Positions 9,404 to 18,083 of a DNA stretch of 40,011 nt are shown here, in pieces; position 1 is the first letter of the stretch; each line of letters opens with the position of its first letter. Source of the stretch: JANMDN01 sp031376285. GTDB lineage: Bacteria > Actinomycetota > Thermoleophilia > Miltoncostaeales > Miltoncostaeaceae. Below the pieces are notes generated by a model that worked only from the letters and a program-made list of their open reading frames with translations, did no database searches and was not told the origin of the DNA. A program made the translations under genes and the position numbers. The stretch is from the NCBI GenBank assembly GCA_031376285.1, contig JANMDN010000053.1, forward strand, positions 1 through 40,011. Reading direction: 5' to 3'.

Positions 9404-10791
9404 GTCGCCTCCGTCTGCTCGACATCCACGATGGTCGCTCGAGCGCGACCATCGGCGAACACGATCGTGACAAGCGCCCCGGGTGAGAGTGCCGCGGCCG
9501 CAAGGATGGGTGTGCCGTCGTCGCCACGGACGAGCGCGTAGCCACGCTCAAGCGCGTCGTTCTCGTGCAAGGGCTCGGCGGTAAGGCGCAGTCGCTCCCG
9601 AGCGCGTGCGAGGCTCGCCTGCGCCGCGGTCCGCCGGCTGTTTGTGAGGCCATCCAGCTGGCCGGCCGCCGCCGCGATCCGACCGTGGGTGGCGCGGGTT
9701 TCCGCGCGCAGCACGGCCAAGGCACCGTCGAGCGTCGTCGATGCGGGGAGGCGCAGGCGAAGGCGGTCAAGCTGCGCACCGAGGGTCGCCAGCCGCCCGC
9801 TCTCTGTCAAGACCCGCCGCTCGCCGCCGCCCGCGAGCCCGCGGGCGACGAGCCCGAGGCGCTCAACGGTCCGGTCGACACGTCGGGAGACCGAGCTCAT
9901 GACCTCTCCCGCCCGACGCATCTGCGAGCGAAGTTCGGCGGCGGACGGCACGACGATCTCCGCCACGGCACGCGGGACGTCCGCGCAGGCGTCGGCGACG
10001 TGGTCGCAGTTTGGTCGCTGCTTGGTGTGACCGATACTCGTCACCACCGGCACGGGGAAGCCCGCGATCGCTCGACACAGGCGCTCATCCGAGAACGGAC
10101 GAAGCGACTCGACGCTCCCTCCTCCACGGGCGATGACGACAACGTCGACCTCCGACTCACGCAGTAGCCGAGCCATGGCGTCGATGAGCGACTCGACCGT
10201 GCGGGCGCCTTCGACGACCGCCGGCATCATGCGCACGCGTGCGGGAGGAAACCGCTCGCGGATCGCGGTGACGACATCGGCCATGGCGTCCGATCCTTGC
10301 CCGGCGACAACTCCGATCACGCGAGGGTACGTCGGGAGCCGTCGCTTGCGCTCGGGCGCGGTCAAGCCCTCGTCGCGAAGCTCCTGGAGAATCCGCTCCA
10401 TCTCGCGCAGGATCTCGCCCTCGCCGACCGGACGAACCCGATCGACGTTCAGGCTGACCTTCCCGCTGCGATCGACGTAGCCCACCTTTGTGAAGTGGGC
10501 GCGCACCGTCTCGCCGAGCCGCAGGTGCGGGTCGACCTGCGCCCGCCCGTCCTCCCAGACAAAGCAGTCGACGTTCGTCACGCCGTCCGAGAGCGTGAAG
10601 TAACGGTGGCCGCGGCCTGAGACCTGCGTGGATGTCACCTCTCCCTCGACCGTCCCCGAGTCGATGGTGCCAAGCGATCGGCGTATCGCGCTCGCGACGG
10701 CACTTGGCGTCAAGACGTCGGGAGCCAGCCGGGGCCGAGCGACACCGCTCGCGGGCATCTGCGAAGGCGGTCCTGGCTCCACGGCGTCCAC
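9400..10791 (-). CDS. xseA: Exodeoxyribonuclease VII large subunit
   Basis: A 463-residue catalytic subunit of exonuclease VII. After a low-complexity N-terminus, an OB-fold nucleic-acid-binding domain spans about residues 30-125 (VEGEVTSTQVSGRGHRYFTL). The catalytic domain follows, with LPTYPRVIGVVAGQGSDAM, the conserved DVVVIARGGGSVESLRPFSD and TSIGHTKQRPNCDHVAD. The family usually has GHExD in that last stretch; here the spelling is GHTKQRPNCDHVAD. A coiled-coil tail forms the arm that binds XseB. It starts at the GTG/ATG near 10791 and is divergent from the GGDEF-EAL gene 191 bp away. Confidence 0.94.
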   Translation of the reverse strand: MDAVEPGPPSQMPASGVARPRLAPDVLTPSAVASAIRRSLGTIDSGTVEGEVTSTQVSGRGHRYFTLSDGVTNVDCFVWEDGRAQVDPHLRLGETVRAHFTKVGYVDRSGKVSLNVDRVRPVGEGEILREMERILQELRDEGLTAPERKRRLPTYPRVIGVVAGQGSDAMADVVTAIRERFPPARVRMMPAVVEGARTVESLIDAMARLLRESEVDVVVIARGGGSVESLRPFSDERLCRAIAGFPVPVVTSIGHTKQRPNCDHVADACADVPRAVAEIVVPSAAELRSQMRRAGEVMSSVSRRVDRTVERLGLVARGLAGGGERRVLTESGRLATLGAQLDRLRLRLPASTTLDGALAVLRAETRATHGRIAAAAGQLDGLTNSRRTAAQASLARARERLRLTAEPLHENDALERGYALVRGDDGTPILAAAALSPGALVTIVFADGRARATIVDVEQTEAT

Positions 10792-10982
10792 GTGGTTCAG
10801 TCTAGTGCCGAGCCCGGTGCTCAGCGGTCACGAGCCGCCATCACCCAAGTGAGGGCGACCTCGCAAACATCCCGGGATGGTCCACAGAACCCGATCATGG
10901 GTCCAATCTGTCGGCGAAGTCTAGTCTTGAGAGGTATGCAGGCATTTTCCCCATCTCAGCGTGTGGGGCGGCTGGACAAGGC

Positions 10983-13712
10983 ATGTTGATCGCGCTCACA
11001 GCCGTGCTCGTCGCGGCGTCGTTCTGCGGGCTGTCATTTGCCATCATCGCCGCGCGACGCAGGCGGGCCGCGGGTGCGGTTGGATTCATCGCGCTGTGCC
11101 TGGGGGTGGCGGTGTGGTGCGCCGCGTACGCCGTTGAGCTTTACGTTGATGGGCTTGGGGCAAAGGTTCTGGCCGCAAAGGTGGAGTACCTGGGAATCCA
11201 AAGCGTCCCGCTCGGGTTTCTCCTCGCGGTCCTCTCCTACACCGGCCGAAGCCGTTGGAGCGTGCCGGGCCGGCTCTTGGCCCTCACCGTCGTTCCCTTG
11301 ACGACGATCGCGCTCGTCTGGACGAATGAAACCCATGGCCTGGTTTGGTCCACGACCCGGCTTGACCGAGCGGGCTCCTTTCCGGTGTTTGCGCCGGACT
11401 ATGGTCCGTGGTTCTGGGTGCAGCTCGTCGTCTCATATGGCTTCCTCCTCACCGGCACGATCGTGTTGCTGCGCGCCCTCGTCGCCGGGTCAAGCCCGTA
11501 CCGACGCCAGGCGCCCTGGCTCACCGCGGCGGTCCTCGCCCCATGGGCGGGAAACGTCATCTATATCGCCGGAGCAAGTCCGGCTCGGGTCGATCTGACG
11601 CCCGTGGGGTTTGCGATCAGCGCCACCGCCGTCGGGGTGTGCCTCTTCCACTTCCGGTTGCTCGACATTTTCGTCGGGCTCCTGCCGCTTTCGCGTGACG
11701 CGATGATCGACGTCATGGCCGAAGGTGTCATCGTGCTGAGCCTTGACGGGCGGCTGATCGACGCGAACCCCGCGGCGTGCGCGATCCTCGAACGCGACGA
11801 GCGATCCCTCATTGGCCGGCAGGCCGCAGACGTGCTCGGGGGCTGGCCCGCTGAACTCGTCCAAGCGAACGCATCCGACACGGACGGCGAGATCAGTCTC
11901 GGCGCTGGGGGCACAGAGCGGCGCTACGAGTATCGCGTCCGTCGCCTGCGCGGGCGCATCAGCGGGGCCGCCGGCACGCGGATGGTCGTTCTGCGCGACA
12001 TCACGGAACGCACGCGCGCCGAGGCGGCGGTTCGCGCGAGCGAGGCGCGCTACCGAGAGCTTGTGGAGAACGCGAACGACTTGGTCTTCACGACGGACTC
12101 AGATGGAATCGTCACGACCTTGAACGGCGCCGGGGAGCGCATGACCGGCTACCGGCGCGAGGAGATCATCGGCGCTCCCGTCGCCCGCCTGCTGAACGCG
12201 TCCGCTGACACGCAAGCGCAGATCGACTTCCTGCGAGCGCTCGAATCCTCCGACCGCGTCGTCACCGATATCGAGGTCACGACCCGCGACGGGCGCCAAC
12301 TCGCGCTTGAACTCTCGGCACGGCGCGTCGACCACGACGGTGGCGTGACGGTCATCCAGGGGATCGCCCGGGACGTGACCGAGCGCCGGTCGTGGGAAGC
12401 GCGACTCGAACGCCAGGCGCTCCACGACTCCCTCACCGACCTCCCCAACAGGCTCCTACTCCGGGAACGTCTGGTCGGTGCCGTGGCGGCATCCGCGGCC
12501 GATAACGAGCCGTTCGGGTTGATGCTCCTGGACCTCGATCGCTTCAAGGACGTCAACGACACGCTCGGCCACCCGATGGGCGATCTCATCCTTCAGCAGA
12601 TCGGACCGCGACTCAGGTCCGTGGTCAAGGACGGGGACCTGATCGCGCGGGTCGGAGGCGACGAGTTCGCGGTGCTCCTCCCGCGGGCCTCCGAGGAACA
12701 GGCGGAGGCGGTCGCGCGTCGCTTGCTGGAAGCCCTCGAGGGGCCATTCGCGGTTCCCGGACGCATGATCACGACTGGGGCGAGCATTGGGATCGCCATG
12801 TTCCCGACCCATGCGACCGGCGCTGACGCGCTCATGCGGCAGGCCGATGTCGCCATGTACGCGGCCAAGCGCAGCGGCTCGGGTTATCGCCTCTACAACC
12901 GGCATATCGAGGAGGGGACGGACCGACTCGCCCTCACGGAGGAACTCCGCGCCGCCATCGCCGAGGACCGCCTCGAGCTGCGCTACCAACCGCAGCTCGA
13001 CATGCGCAGCCGCGAGCCGCGAGCCGTCGAGGCCCTCGTGCGATGGAATCACCGAACGCACGGCGCGCTGGGACCCGATCAGTTTGTCCCGCTCGCCGAG
13101 TACGTGGGCCTCATCGGCCCGCTCAGCGATTGGGTGATCCGAACGGCGCTGCGTGACTGTGCAACCTGGCGGCGATTGGGGCATGCCTTGGACGTGTCGG
13201 TCAATCTTTCGGCCCTCAACCTGGCCGATCCGGGACTCGTCGAGAGTATCCACGACGCCATCCGGGAGAGCGACGCGCGGCCGGGCTGGCTCGTACTCGA
13301 GGTCACCGAGAGCGCGATGATGCGCGATCCCGTCCAGGGCCGCCTGGTTCTCGGCGCGCTTCGAGACTCCGGGATCCGCATCGCGATGGACGACTTCGGC
13401 ACCGGGTACAGCTCCCTCGCCCAGGTCCGAGATCTTCCCCTGACCGAGGTCAAGATCGACCGCAGCTTCATCACCGACATCGCAACCGACAACGCGAATG
13501 CCGCGATCGTCCGGGCGATTGTCGCCCTCGCACGCGAACTCGGCCTCGTTGTGGTCGGTGAGGGCGTCGAGGACGCTGCCGGGTGGGACCGCCTGCGCGA
13601 TCTTGGCTGCGATCTCGCCCAGGGCGAGTTCATCTCTGAGCCAAAGCTCGCGGCCGACCTCCACGCGTGGCTCACGTCTCGCGCGCCGGCAGAGTCGCGC
13701 CAACCGGCGTAG
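10983..13712 (+). CDS. Membrane GGDEF-EAL protein with 7TM and two PAS sensor domains
   Basis: A 909-residue inner-membrane protein that makes or breaks down the second messenger cyclic di-GMP. Residues 1-230 form about seven membrane segments like the N-terminal 7TM domain of some histidine kinases. Two PAS domains follow (about 240-340, MIDVMAEGVIVLSLDGRLID, and about 355-475). The GGDEF motif is intact at residues 558-562, so cyclase activity is plausible. The inhibitory RxxD site reads KDGD, so feedback inhibition is probably weak. The EAL motif (residues 683-685) and the DDFGTGYSSL loop are intact, so phosphodiesterase activity is also plausible. It stands alone with no partner receiver. 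The signal sensed is unknown. The start ATG is preceded by only a weak GGACAAGG. Confidence 0.93.
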   Translation: MLIALTAVLVAASFCGLSFAIIAARRRRAAGAVGFIALCLGVAVWCAAYAVELYVDGLGAKVLAAKVEYLGIQSVPLGFLLAVLSYTGRSRWSVPGRLLALTVVPLTTIALVWTNETHGLVWSTTRLDRAGSFPVFAPDYGPWFWVQLVVSYGFLLTGTIVLLRALVAGSSPYRRQAPWLTAAVLAPWAGNVIYIAGASPARVDLTPVGFAISATAVGVCLFHFRLLDIFVGLLPLSRDAMIDVMAEGVIVLSLDGRLIDANPAACAILERDERSLIGRQAADVLGGWPAELVQANASDTDGEISLGAGGTERRYEYRVRRLRGRISGAAGTRMVVLRDITERTRAEAAVRASEARYRELVENANDLVFTTDSDGIVTTLNGAGERMTGYRREEIIGAPVARLLNASADTQAQIDFLRALESSDRVVTDIEVTTRDGRQLALELSARRVDHDGGVTVIQGIARDVTERRSWEARLERQALHDSLTDLPNRLLLRERLVGAVAASAADNEPFGLMLLDLDRFKDVNDTLGHPMGDLILQQIGPRLRSVVKDGDLIARVGGDEFAVLLPRASEEQAEAVARRLLEALEGPFAVPGRMITTGASIGIAMFPTHATGADALMRQADVAMYAAKRSGSGYRLYNRHIEEGTDRLALTEELRAAIAEDRLELRYQPQLDMRSREPRAVEALVRWNHRTHGALGPDQFVPLAEYVGLIGPLSDWVIRTALRDCATWRRLGHALDVSVNLSALNLADPGLVESIHDAIRESDARPGWLVLEVTESAMMRDPVQGRLVLGALRDSGIRIAMDDFGTGYSSLAQVRDLPLTEVKIDRSFITDIATDNANAAIVRAIVALARELGLVVVGEGVEDAAGWDRLRDLGCDLAQGEFISEPKLAADLHAWLTSRAPAESRQPA

Positions 13713-13826
13713 CGAAACGGCGGCGGCGAGCCTCTTCGATGGGCATCGCTGCCGGCGCGGAACTCGCAATCGTGAAGATCGGCGCCTGGAGTGAACTCGG
13801 TATGAGCGAGGCCGCGACGACATGGA

Positions 13827-13930
13827 GTGTCAGGCACCTGCGGCGGGTGTCTGACCAGGCGACAAGCGATGTCGTGCCAGACACGGCAAGATCGGTTCGC
13901 CGCCAGTGGCTGGCGTGTCTGACACCAAAT
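13827..13930. repeat. REPIN-like intergenic palindromic element, copy A
   Basis: In the 302-bp gap between the GGDEF-EAL gene and the membrane protein at 14015 lies a ~104-bp element bounded by inverted short repeats. It opens with GTGTCAGGCACCTG and closes with GTGTCTGACACC, with GTGCCAGACAC inside. A second copy in reverse orientation is at 21831-21916. Outside this element the gap shows nothing recognisable. Confidence 0.6.
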
Positions 13931-14014
13931 CAAACCGGACCTTCTCATTGCTGAGTTCACCAGGCACCGGATCTCTCCCCGTCGTGAAACGAGGCCGCCA
14001 CTGAGGCACCGGAG

Positions 14015-14674
14015 TCAGGTTGGAGGCGGCCCGCTCGGGTGTTGGGTCGGCTCCTGCTGAAGGAGCCAGGCGGGTGGGCTCGTCAGGAAGTCGGGGATCT
14101 CCTCGGCGCGCAGGAGCGCGCCGGCCGTCTGAGCCTCAGCGAGCGGTGGATCCCAGATGGCCGCGACGGCGGCCTTCGCGTCGTCGATCTCGATGAGAAA
14201 CCCGGCGGCGAGGATCGCGCAGGCCCCGATGAGCGCCATGAAGATCCCCATCTCCAGATGCGGCCCGGGGATCCCGGACAGGAGCGGCGCCTGCGCCCCA
14301 GGGATGAGGCTGGGCTTCATGACCATCCGAACGATGACCAAGACGACGGCGGCGGCCCCGGCAGCCCGCACGGCGTCGCCCGGTCGGTTCGCGACGGCGA
14401 TCTTGATGATCCGCGACAGCACGAGACAGAGCGCGACGACGGCGCACGCCGCGAGAATCAGTCCCACAACGTTGCTTGCGCCCCAGCCGGTCTTCTCGAT
14501 GAGGTTCTGGTTTGAGACCTTGACCCCAAATGCCTCCGGCCGGACTCCGTTACCGATGTCGGAGAACGCGAGGCCGTACCAAACCCTGCGCAGTGAGAAG
14601 AGCAGAAGCAGTGCCCCGACCACAGCGATGACGTCGCCGCGTGAGATGCGGTTCGTCACCTGCGGTCCGAGCAA
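14015..14674 (-). CDS. Predicted integral membrane protein, unknown function
   Basis: A 219-residue protein I do not recognise. Hydrophobic segments lie at about residues 15-35 (DVIAVVGALLLLFSLRRVWY), 65-85, 103-118 and 140-160, giving about four membrane helices. The tail is Pro-rich, QQEPTQHPSGPPPT. The 54 bp between its stop side and the REPIN-like element carry nothing. The downstream gene recR lies 62 bp away on the same strand but without overlap, so co-transcription is only possible. The family and role are open. Confidence 0.75.
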   Translation of the reverse strand: MLGPQVTNRISRGDVIAVVGALLLLFSLRRVWYGLAFSDIGNGVRPEAFGVKVSNQNLIEKTGWGASNVVGLILAACAVVALCLVLSRIIKIAVANRPGDAVRAAGAAAVVLVIVRMVMKPSLIPGAQAPLLSGIPGPHLEMGIFMALIGACAILAAGFLIEIDDAKAAVAAIWDPPLAEAQTAGALLRAEEIPDFLTSPPAWLLQQEPTQHPSGPPPT

Positions 14675-14736
14675 GCGCTGGGCATATAGGCGATATCGGC
14701 ACGATCAATCGATCGCTTGAGGCAGGCTCGCTCGCC

Positions 14737-15336
14737 TCAGAGTTCGAGGCGGCCGAGGAGGGCCCGGCCAAGGGTCAGTTCGTCGGCGTGTTCGAGATCG
14801 GCGCCAACCGGCAGACCGCTCGCCGGGCGGGTCACCCGCACCCGACCTCGCACGAGATCAGCGATGTAGAGCGCGGTGGCCTCACCCGCCATCGTGGGGT
14901 TCGTCGCGATCACGAGTTCCGAAACGCCCTCGACATCGATTCGCGCAATCAGCTCGGCGATGCGAATGTCTTCGGGATCGATCCCGTCGATCGGGGAAAG
15001 CGCCCCGCCGAGGACGTGGTAGCGCCCACGGAACTCGTGCGTTCGTTCGACCGAGATGATCCCGGCGGGGTCCTCCACAACGCAGATCAGGCTCGAGTCT
15101 CGGCGCGGGTCTTCGCAGATGGAGCAGCGTTCAGCCTCGGCGAAGCTAAAGCAGACCGAGCATGGTCGGAGGCGATCCTTCACATCGATGATTGCCTCGG
15201 CGAGGGCCTTCGCCCGCGGCGTGTCGGCCTTCAGGAGGTGAAATGCCAGTCGCTGAGCACTTCGCGGGCCGATGCCCGGGAGGCGCGCCAGCTCAGCGAC
15301 GAGGCGATCGACCGACGGGGTGAGGACGCTGCTCAG
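14737..15336 (-). CDS. recR: Recombination protein RecR, probable CTG start
   Basis: A 199-residue DNA-repair protein that loads RecA at gaps together with RecO and RecF. It has the helix-hairpin-helix LPGIGPRSAQRLAFHLL, a four-Cys zinc finger (CSVCFSFAEAERCSIC) and a Toprim domain (ICVVEDPAG, then IATNPTMAGEATA). The usual RecR length is about 198-201. The frame has no ATG, GTG or TTG near the expected start; the nearest lie far inside ybaB. CTG at 15336-15334 gives exactly the family length and overlaps the ybaB stop as CTGA. I therefore infer a CTG start with translational coupling to ybaB. If that is wrong, the alternative is a much longer N-terminus running through ybaB. Confidence 0.92.
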   Translation of the reverse strand: MSSVLTPSVDRLVAELARLPGIGPRSAQRLAFHLLKADTPRAKALAEAIIDVKDRLRPCSVCFSFAEAERCSICEDPRRDSSLICVVEDPAGIISVERTHEFRGRYHVLGGALSPIDGIDPEDIRIAELIARIDVEGVSELVIATNPTMAGEATALYIADLVRGRVRVTRPASGLPVGADLEHADELTLGRALLGRLEL

Positions 15337-15656
15337 AAGCCGAGACCCATCCCGCTGAGCGCTCCGGCGACGCCACCTAGGCGGTCGTTTGCGAGCGTCT
15401 GCGCGGCGCGCATGGCCTCGTTGACCGCCGCGACGACCGTGTCTTCGAGCAGCTCGACGTCGTCGGGGTCGACCGCCGATCGGTCGATCTTGATCGAGCG
15501 GACCTCCAGATTGCCGGTAACGGTCACCGTCACCGCGCCGCCGCCGGCGGACGCGGACACCGTCTCGTCGGCGAGCTCTTCCTGAGCTTTCTTCATGTCG
15601 GCCTGCATCTTCTGCATCTGCTTCATAATCGCTTGGGGGTTCATTCCCTTCGCCAT
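15333..15656 (-). CDS. ybaB: YbaB/EbfC family nucleoid-associated protein
   Basis: A 107-residue dimeric DNA-binding protein of the YbaB/EbfC family. It opens MAKGMNPQAIMKQMQKMQAD and carries the helical AQEELADETV, then the beta-rich core GGGAVTVTVTGNLEV and the DPDDVELLEDTVVAAVNEA helix. It sits between dnaX and recR, the standard arrangement in many bacteria. It shares one base with the dnaX stop (TAATG) and overlaps the probable recR start by 4 bp. Confidence 0.96.
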   Translation of the reverse strand: MAKGMNPQAIMKQMQKMQADMKKAQEELADETVSASAGGGAVTVTVTGNLEVRSIKIDRSAVDPDDVELLEDTVVAAVNEAMRAAQTLANDRLGGVAGALSGMGLGF

Positions 15657-17359
15657 TAGCTCTCCTCGTTCGATGGCTCGGTGCGGTGGGTCGACGTCGA
15701 CGACTCTCGCGTGGAGAGGGGCTCCTCCACTGCATCGAAGGCGCGTTTGATCTCGTCGATCAGCTGACGGTGGTCCTGGGCCGGCGCGGATGGGACGGCA
15801 TCGACCTGGGGCGCGGGCGCCGTCGGCGCGAGCACCAGCTCCACGCGAACGGTTTGGCGCAACTGACGGCAGAGCACGTCTTGCACCATGCGGTGATCGA
15901 CGGGCTGGCTGAGCAGCTGATGGGCCAGGTCGCTGGCGACGGCGATCCGCACGATTCCGTCGCCCGCGGCCACCGGTCGGGAGTCATTCAGGAAGGCGCC
16001 AACCCGGGGCGACTCGCGCTCGAAGTCAGAAAGGACGTGCGGCCAGAGGCGCTCGAGGTGCTCGAGATCGAGCGGGACGGGCTCCTGCGCCGTCGCGGGA
16101 GGGGGCGCGGGCGGGTACGACTCGGGAGCCTCCTCGACGGGAAGCGCCGGGGCCGGGGCGCCGGCAACTGAGGAGACCGGCGTAGCGGGCAGCGCAGCGC
16201 CCCCACCCTCGAGCCGTTCAACCCGACTCGCGAGTGCCGCAACGGAGCCGTCGAGTTCGGGGCGCGCGAGCTTCGCGACGATCAGCTCGAGTTGCACGCT
16301 CGGGTCCGCACCGCCGTGACGAATGCGTACCTGGGCGTCGGCGATGAGGTCGAGTCCGCGGACTGTGGCGGTCGTCGGAAGCTGGTTTGCCTGCGCGCGG
16401 AGGCGGTCGAGCTCAGCATCGGCAACGGCCCAGTCCTCACGCGGTTCGGCGCCTTGCTGGAGTAGGCAGACAAACCGCAGGTGATTTGCGACCGACCGGA
16501 GCAGGTGCTCGGGGTCGGCGCCACCGGCGACGGCCTGTTCGAGCAGCTCGAAGCTCCCCGCCGCGTTTCCGAGGGCGAGGTGATCGACCAGATCGAAGAT
16601 CGTCTCGCGCTCGACAACACCGAGGAGGTCCATCGCGTCGGCCACATCCACGCGACCGTTTCCGAACGCCGCAATCTGATCGAGCAACCCGAGCGCGTCG
16701 CGGTAGGAGCCGTCCGCCGCGCGCGCGACGAGGTCGAGCGCCGCTTCGCTCGTCTCGATCTGCTCCTGGCGGGCGACCGAGTCGAGCACACGAACGAGGT
16801 TCGCGACGCCCGGCTTTCGCAAACCGTAGTGCTGGAGGCGCGAACGGATCGTCGGGAGGATGTCCCACGGGTGGGTCGTGCAGAGCATCACGATCAGGTG
16901 GGGCGGAGGCTCCTCGAGCGTCTTGAGGAGCGCGCTCGCCGCTTGGTCCTGAATCTGATGGGCCTCATCCATGATGGTGATGCGGTAGCGCGAGACGACC
17001 GGCGCGTAGCGGACCGTCTCCAGCCAATCGCGCATCTCGTCGATTCGCCTCGCGCTCGAGGCGGCGTCGACCTCGACGACATCGAGCCAGCCCTCCTCAC
17101 CGGTCCGAAGGCACGAATCGCACTCACCGCAAGGGTCCGGCGTCGGGCCCTCACTGCGCTGGCAGTTCAAGCAACGCGCGAGGATTCGGGCCGTGGTGGT
17201 CTTCCCGGTACCGCGTGAACCTGAGAAGAGATAGCCGTGCGCGGGTTGCCCCGCGGTCAGCGCATTCCCGAGCGCCCGCACGACGTGTTCTTGCCCGACC
17301 AAGTCCGCGAAGCGGTAGGGCCGGTATCGGTTGTACAGGCTCGCTCGTTGTGTCGTCAT
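15656..17359 (-). CDS. dnaX: DNA polymerase III subunit gamma/tau
   Basis: A 567-residue clamp-loader ATPase that opens and loads the sliding clamp. The N-terminus RYRPYRFADLVGQEHVV is typical. Walker A GSRGTGKTT is at residues 47-55, cysteines 66, 77, 80 and 83 form the zinc module, and the DEAHQI box follows near 128. The C-terminal 200 residues form the tau-type tail (Pro/Ala-rich linker from about 385, then a domain near 425-520). I saw no A-rich slippery site, so a frameshifted gamma form is not supported. It is followed on the same strand by ybaB (one-base overlap) and recR. The SRP RNA gene lies upstream in the same direction. Confidence 0.97.
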   Translation of the reverse strand: MTTQRASLYNRYRPYRFADLVGQEHVVRALGNALTAGQPAHGYLFSGSRGTGKTTTARILARCLNCQRSEGPTPDPCGECDSCLRTGEEGWLDVVEVDAASSARRIDEMRDWLETVRYAPVVSRYRITIMDEAHQIQDQAASALLKTLEEPPPHLIVMLCTTHPWDILPTIRSRLQHYGLRKPGVANLVRVLDSVARQEQIETSEAALDLVARAADGSYRDALGLLDQIAAFGNGRVDVADAMDLLGVVERETIFDLVDHLALGNAAGSFELLEQAVAGGADPEHLLRSVANHLRFVCLLQQGAEPREDWAVADAELDRLRAQANQLPTTATVRGLDLIADAQVRIRHGGADPSVQLELIVAKLARPELDGSVAALASRVERLEGGGAALPATPVSSVAGAPAPALPVEEAPESYPPAPPPATAQEPVPLDLEHLERLWPHVLSDFERESPRVGAFLNDSRPVAAGDGIVRIAVASDLAHQLLSQPVDHRMVQDVLCRQLRQTVRVELVLAPTAPAPQVDAVPSAPAQDHRQLIDEIKRAFDAVEEPLSTRESSTSTHRTEPSNEES

Positions 17360-17444
17360 CGAAGCGACCGATCGCGGGTACTCATGTGACCGTGCACCAA
17401 CCTTCGAGATGCCGCGAGGATGTCGACTCGGCGTCGCGTGCTCC

Positions 17445-17541
17445 GGTGAGGTTGCCCCACTGCGCGTAGGCGGATCCGCTTAAGGCTGCTTCCTTCCGGA
17501 CCTGACCTAGTTCGTGGTCACCCACCGAATGGGACCTCACC
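17445..17541 (-). ncRNA. ffs: Signal recognition particle RNA, small (4.5S-like) type
   Basis: The reverse strand contains the highly conserved SRP domain GGTCAGGTCCGGAAGGAAGC followed by AGCC. The ends GGTGAGG (17541 side) and CCTCACC (17445 side) pair to close a hairpin of 97 nt. It lies 86 bp upstream of dnaX on the same strand, a common place for ffs in actinobacteria. The RNA binds Ffh and guides membrane protein synthesis. The ends are set by the outermost pairing and could move by a few bases. Confidence 0.93.
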
Positions 17542-17698
17542 ATCAATGCCGCGTGCACCGCGTCGTTTCACCCCCGGACGACCCCTCGGGCCGGAATTCA
17601 GCCCCGCTAAAGCGGATTGCGGATACAGGGCACCGCTAGCTCCCCGCCTAGCACGGTCACGCCCTCAGGATAGAGGACTGCGCGCCGCGGTGTGCCGG

Positions 17699-17947
17699 CT
17701 AACGGTCCTTGCGCCGACGCACATTCGGGCTGACTCGCTCACCACGCTTGCGGACACCCGCCGCACCGAAAAATGCGGCCACACCAGAGCCGATCATCGC
17801 GGTTGTCATCGCGATGTAGATCCAGAGACGCGCGCCACCATCTTGGCCCATGATCAGCCACATGATCGTGCCCCACGCGAACCCTAGGAGGGCACCGACG
17901 ACCACTTGAATGGCTCTTGGGTTGATTCCGCTCCTGCTTCGTGCCAT
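17699..17947 (-). CDS. Small two-helix membrane protein, unknown
   Basis: An 82-residue protein with two hydrophobic stretches (about 15-35, VVVGALLGFAWGTIMWLIMG, and 42-63) and a basic C-terminus. A strong purine ribosome binding site (GGGGGGA) sits 4 bp before the ATG at 17947, and the frame ends cleanly. I do not recognise a family. It lies between the SRP RNA and tRNA-Val. Gene status is likely because of the binding site and the membrane-protein composition; function is open. Confidence 0.6.
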   Translation of the reverse strand: MARSRSGINPRAIQVVVGALLGFAWGTIMWLIMGQDGGARLWIYIAMTTAMIGSGVAAFFGAAGVRKRGERVSPNVRRRKDR

Positions 17948-17978
17948 CTCGTCCCCCCGGCCTTTGGTGGCTTGAGCA

Positions 17979-18050
17979 TGGGCAGTACTGGGATTGAACC
18001 AGTGACCTCCCGCGTGTGAAGCGGGCGCTCTCCCGCTGAGCTAACTGCCC
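17979..18050 (-). tRNA. tRNA-Val (anticodon CAC)
   Basis: Reverse strand GGGCAGT pairs with ACTGCCC, and the D-arm, anticodon arm (loop TTCACAC) and T-arm (GGTTCAATCCC) are intact. It reads GTG valine codons. The discriminator base is A and no CCA is encoded. Confidence 0.96.
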
Positions 18051-18083
18051 GGAGCGACGAGGATACCACCGGGCAGTGGGGCC

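Noticed and set aside
10792..10982. c-di-GMP riboswitch before the GGDEF-EAL gene
   Set aside because: No GEMM-like core could be read in the leader.
15656..17359. Programmed frameshift in dnaX
   Set aside because: No A-rich slippery heptamer and no clear stem-loop; only the full-length form is supported.
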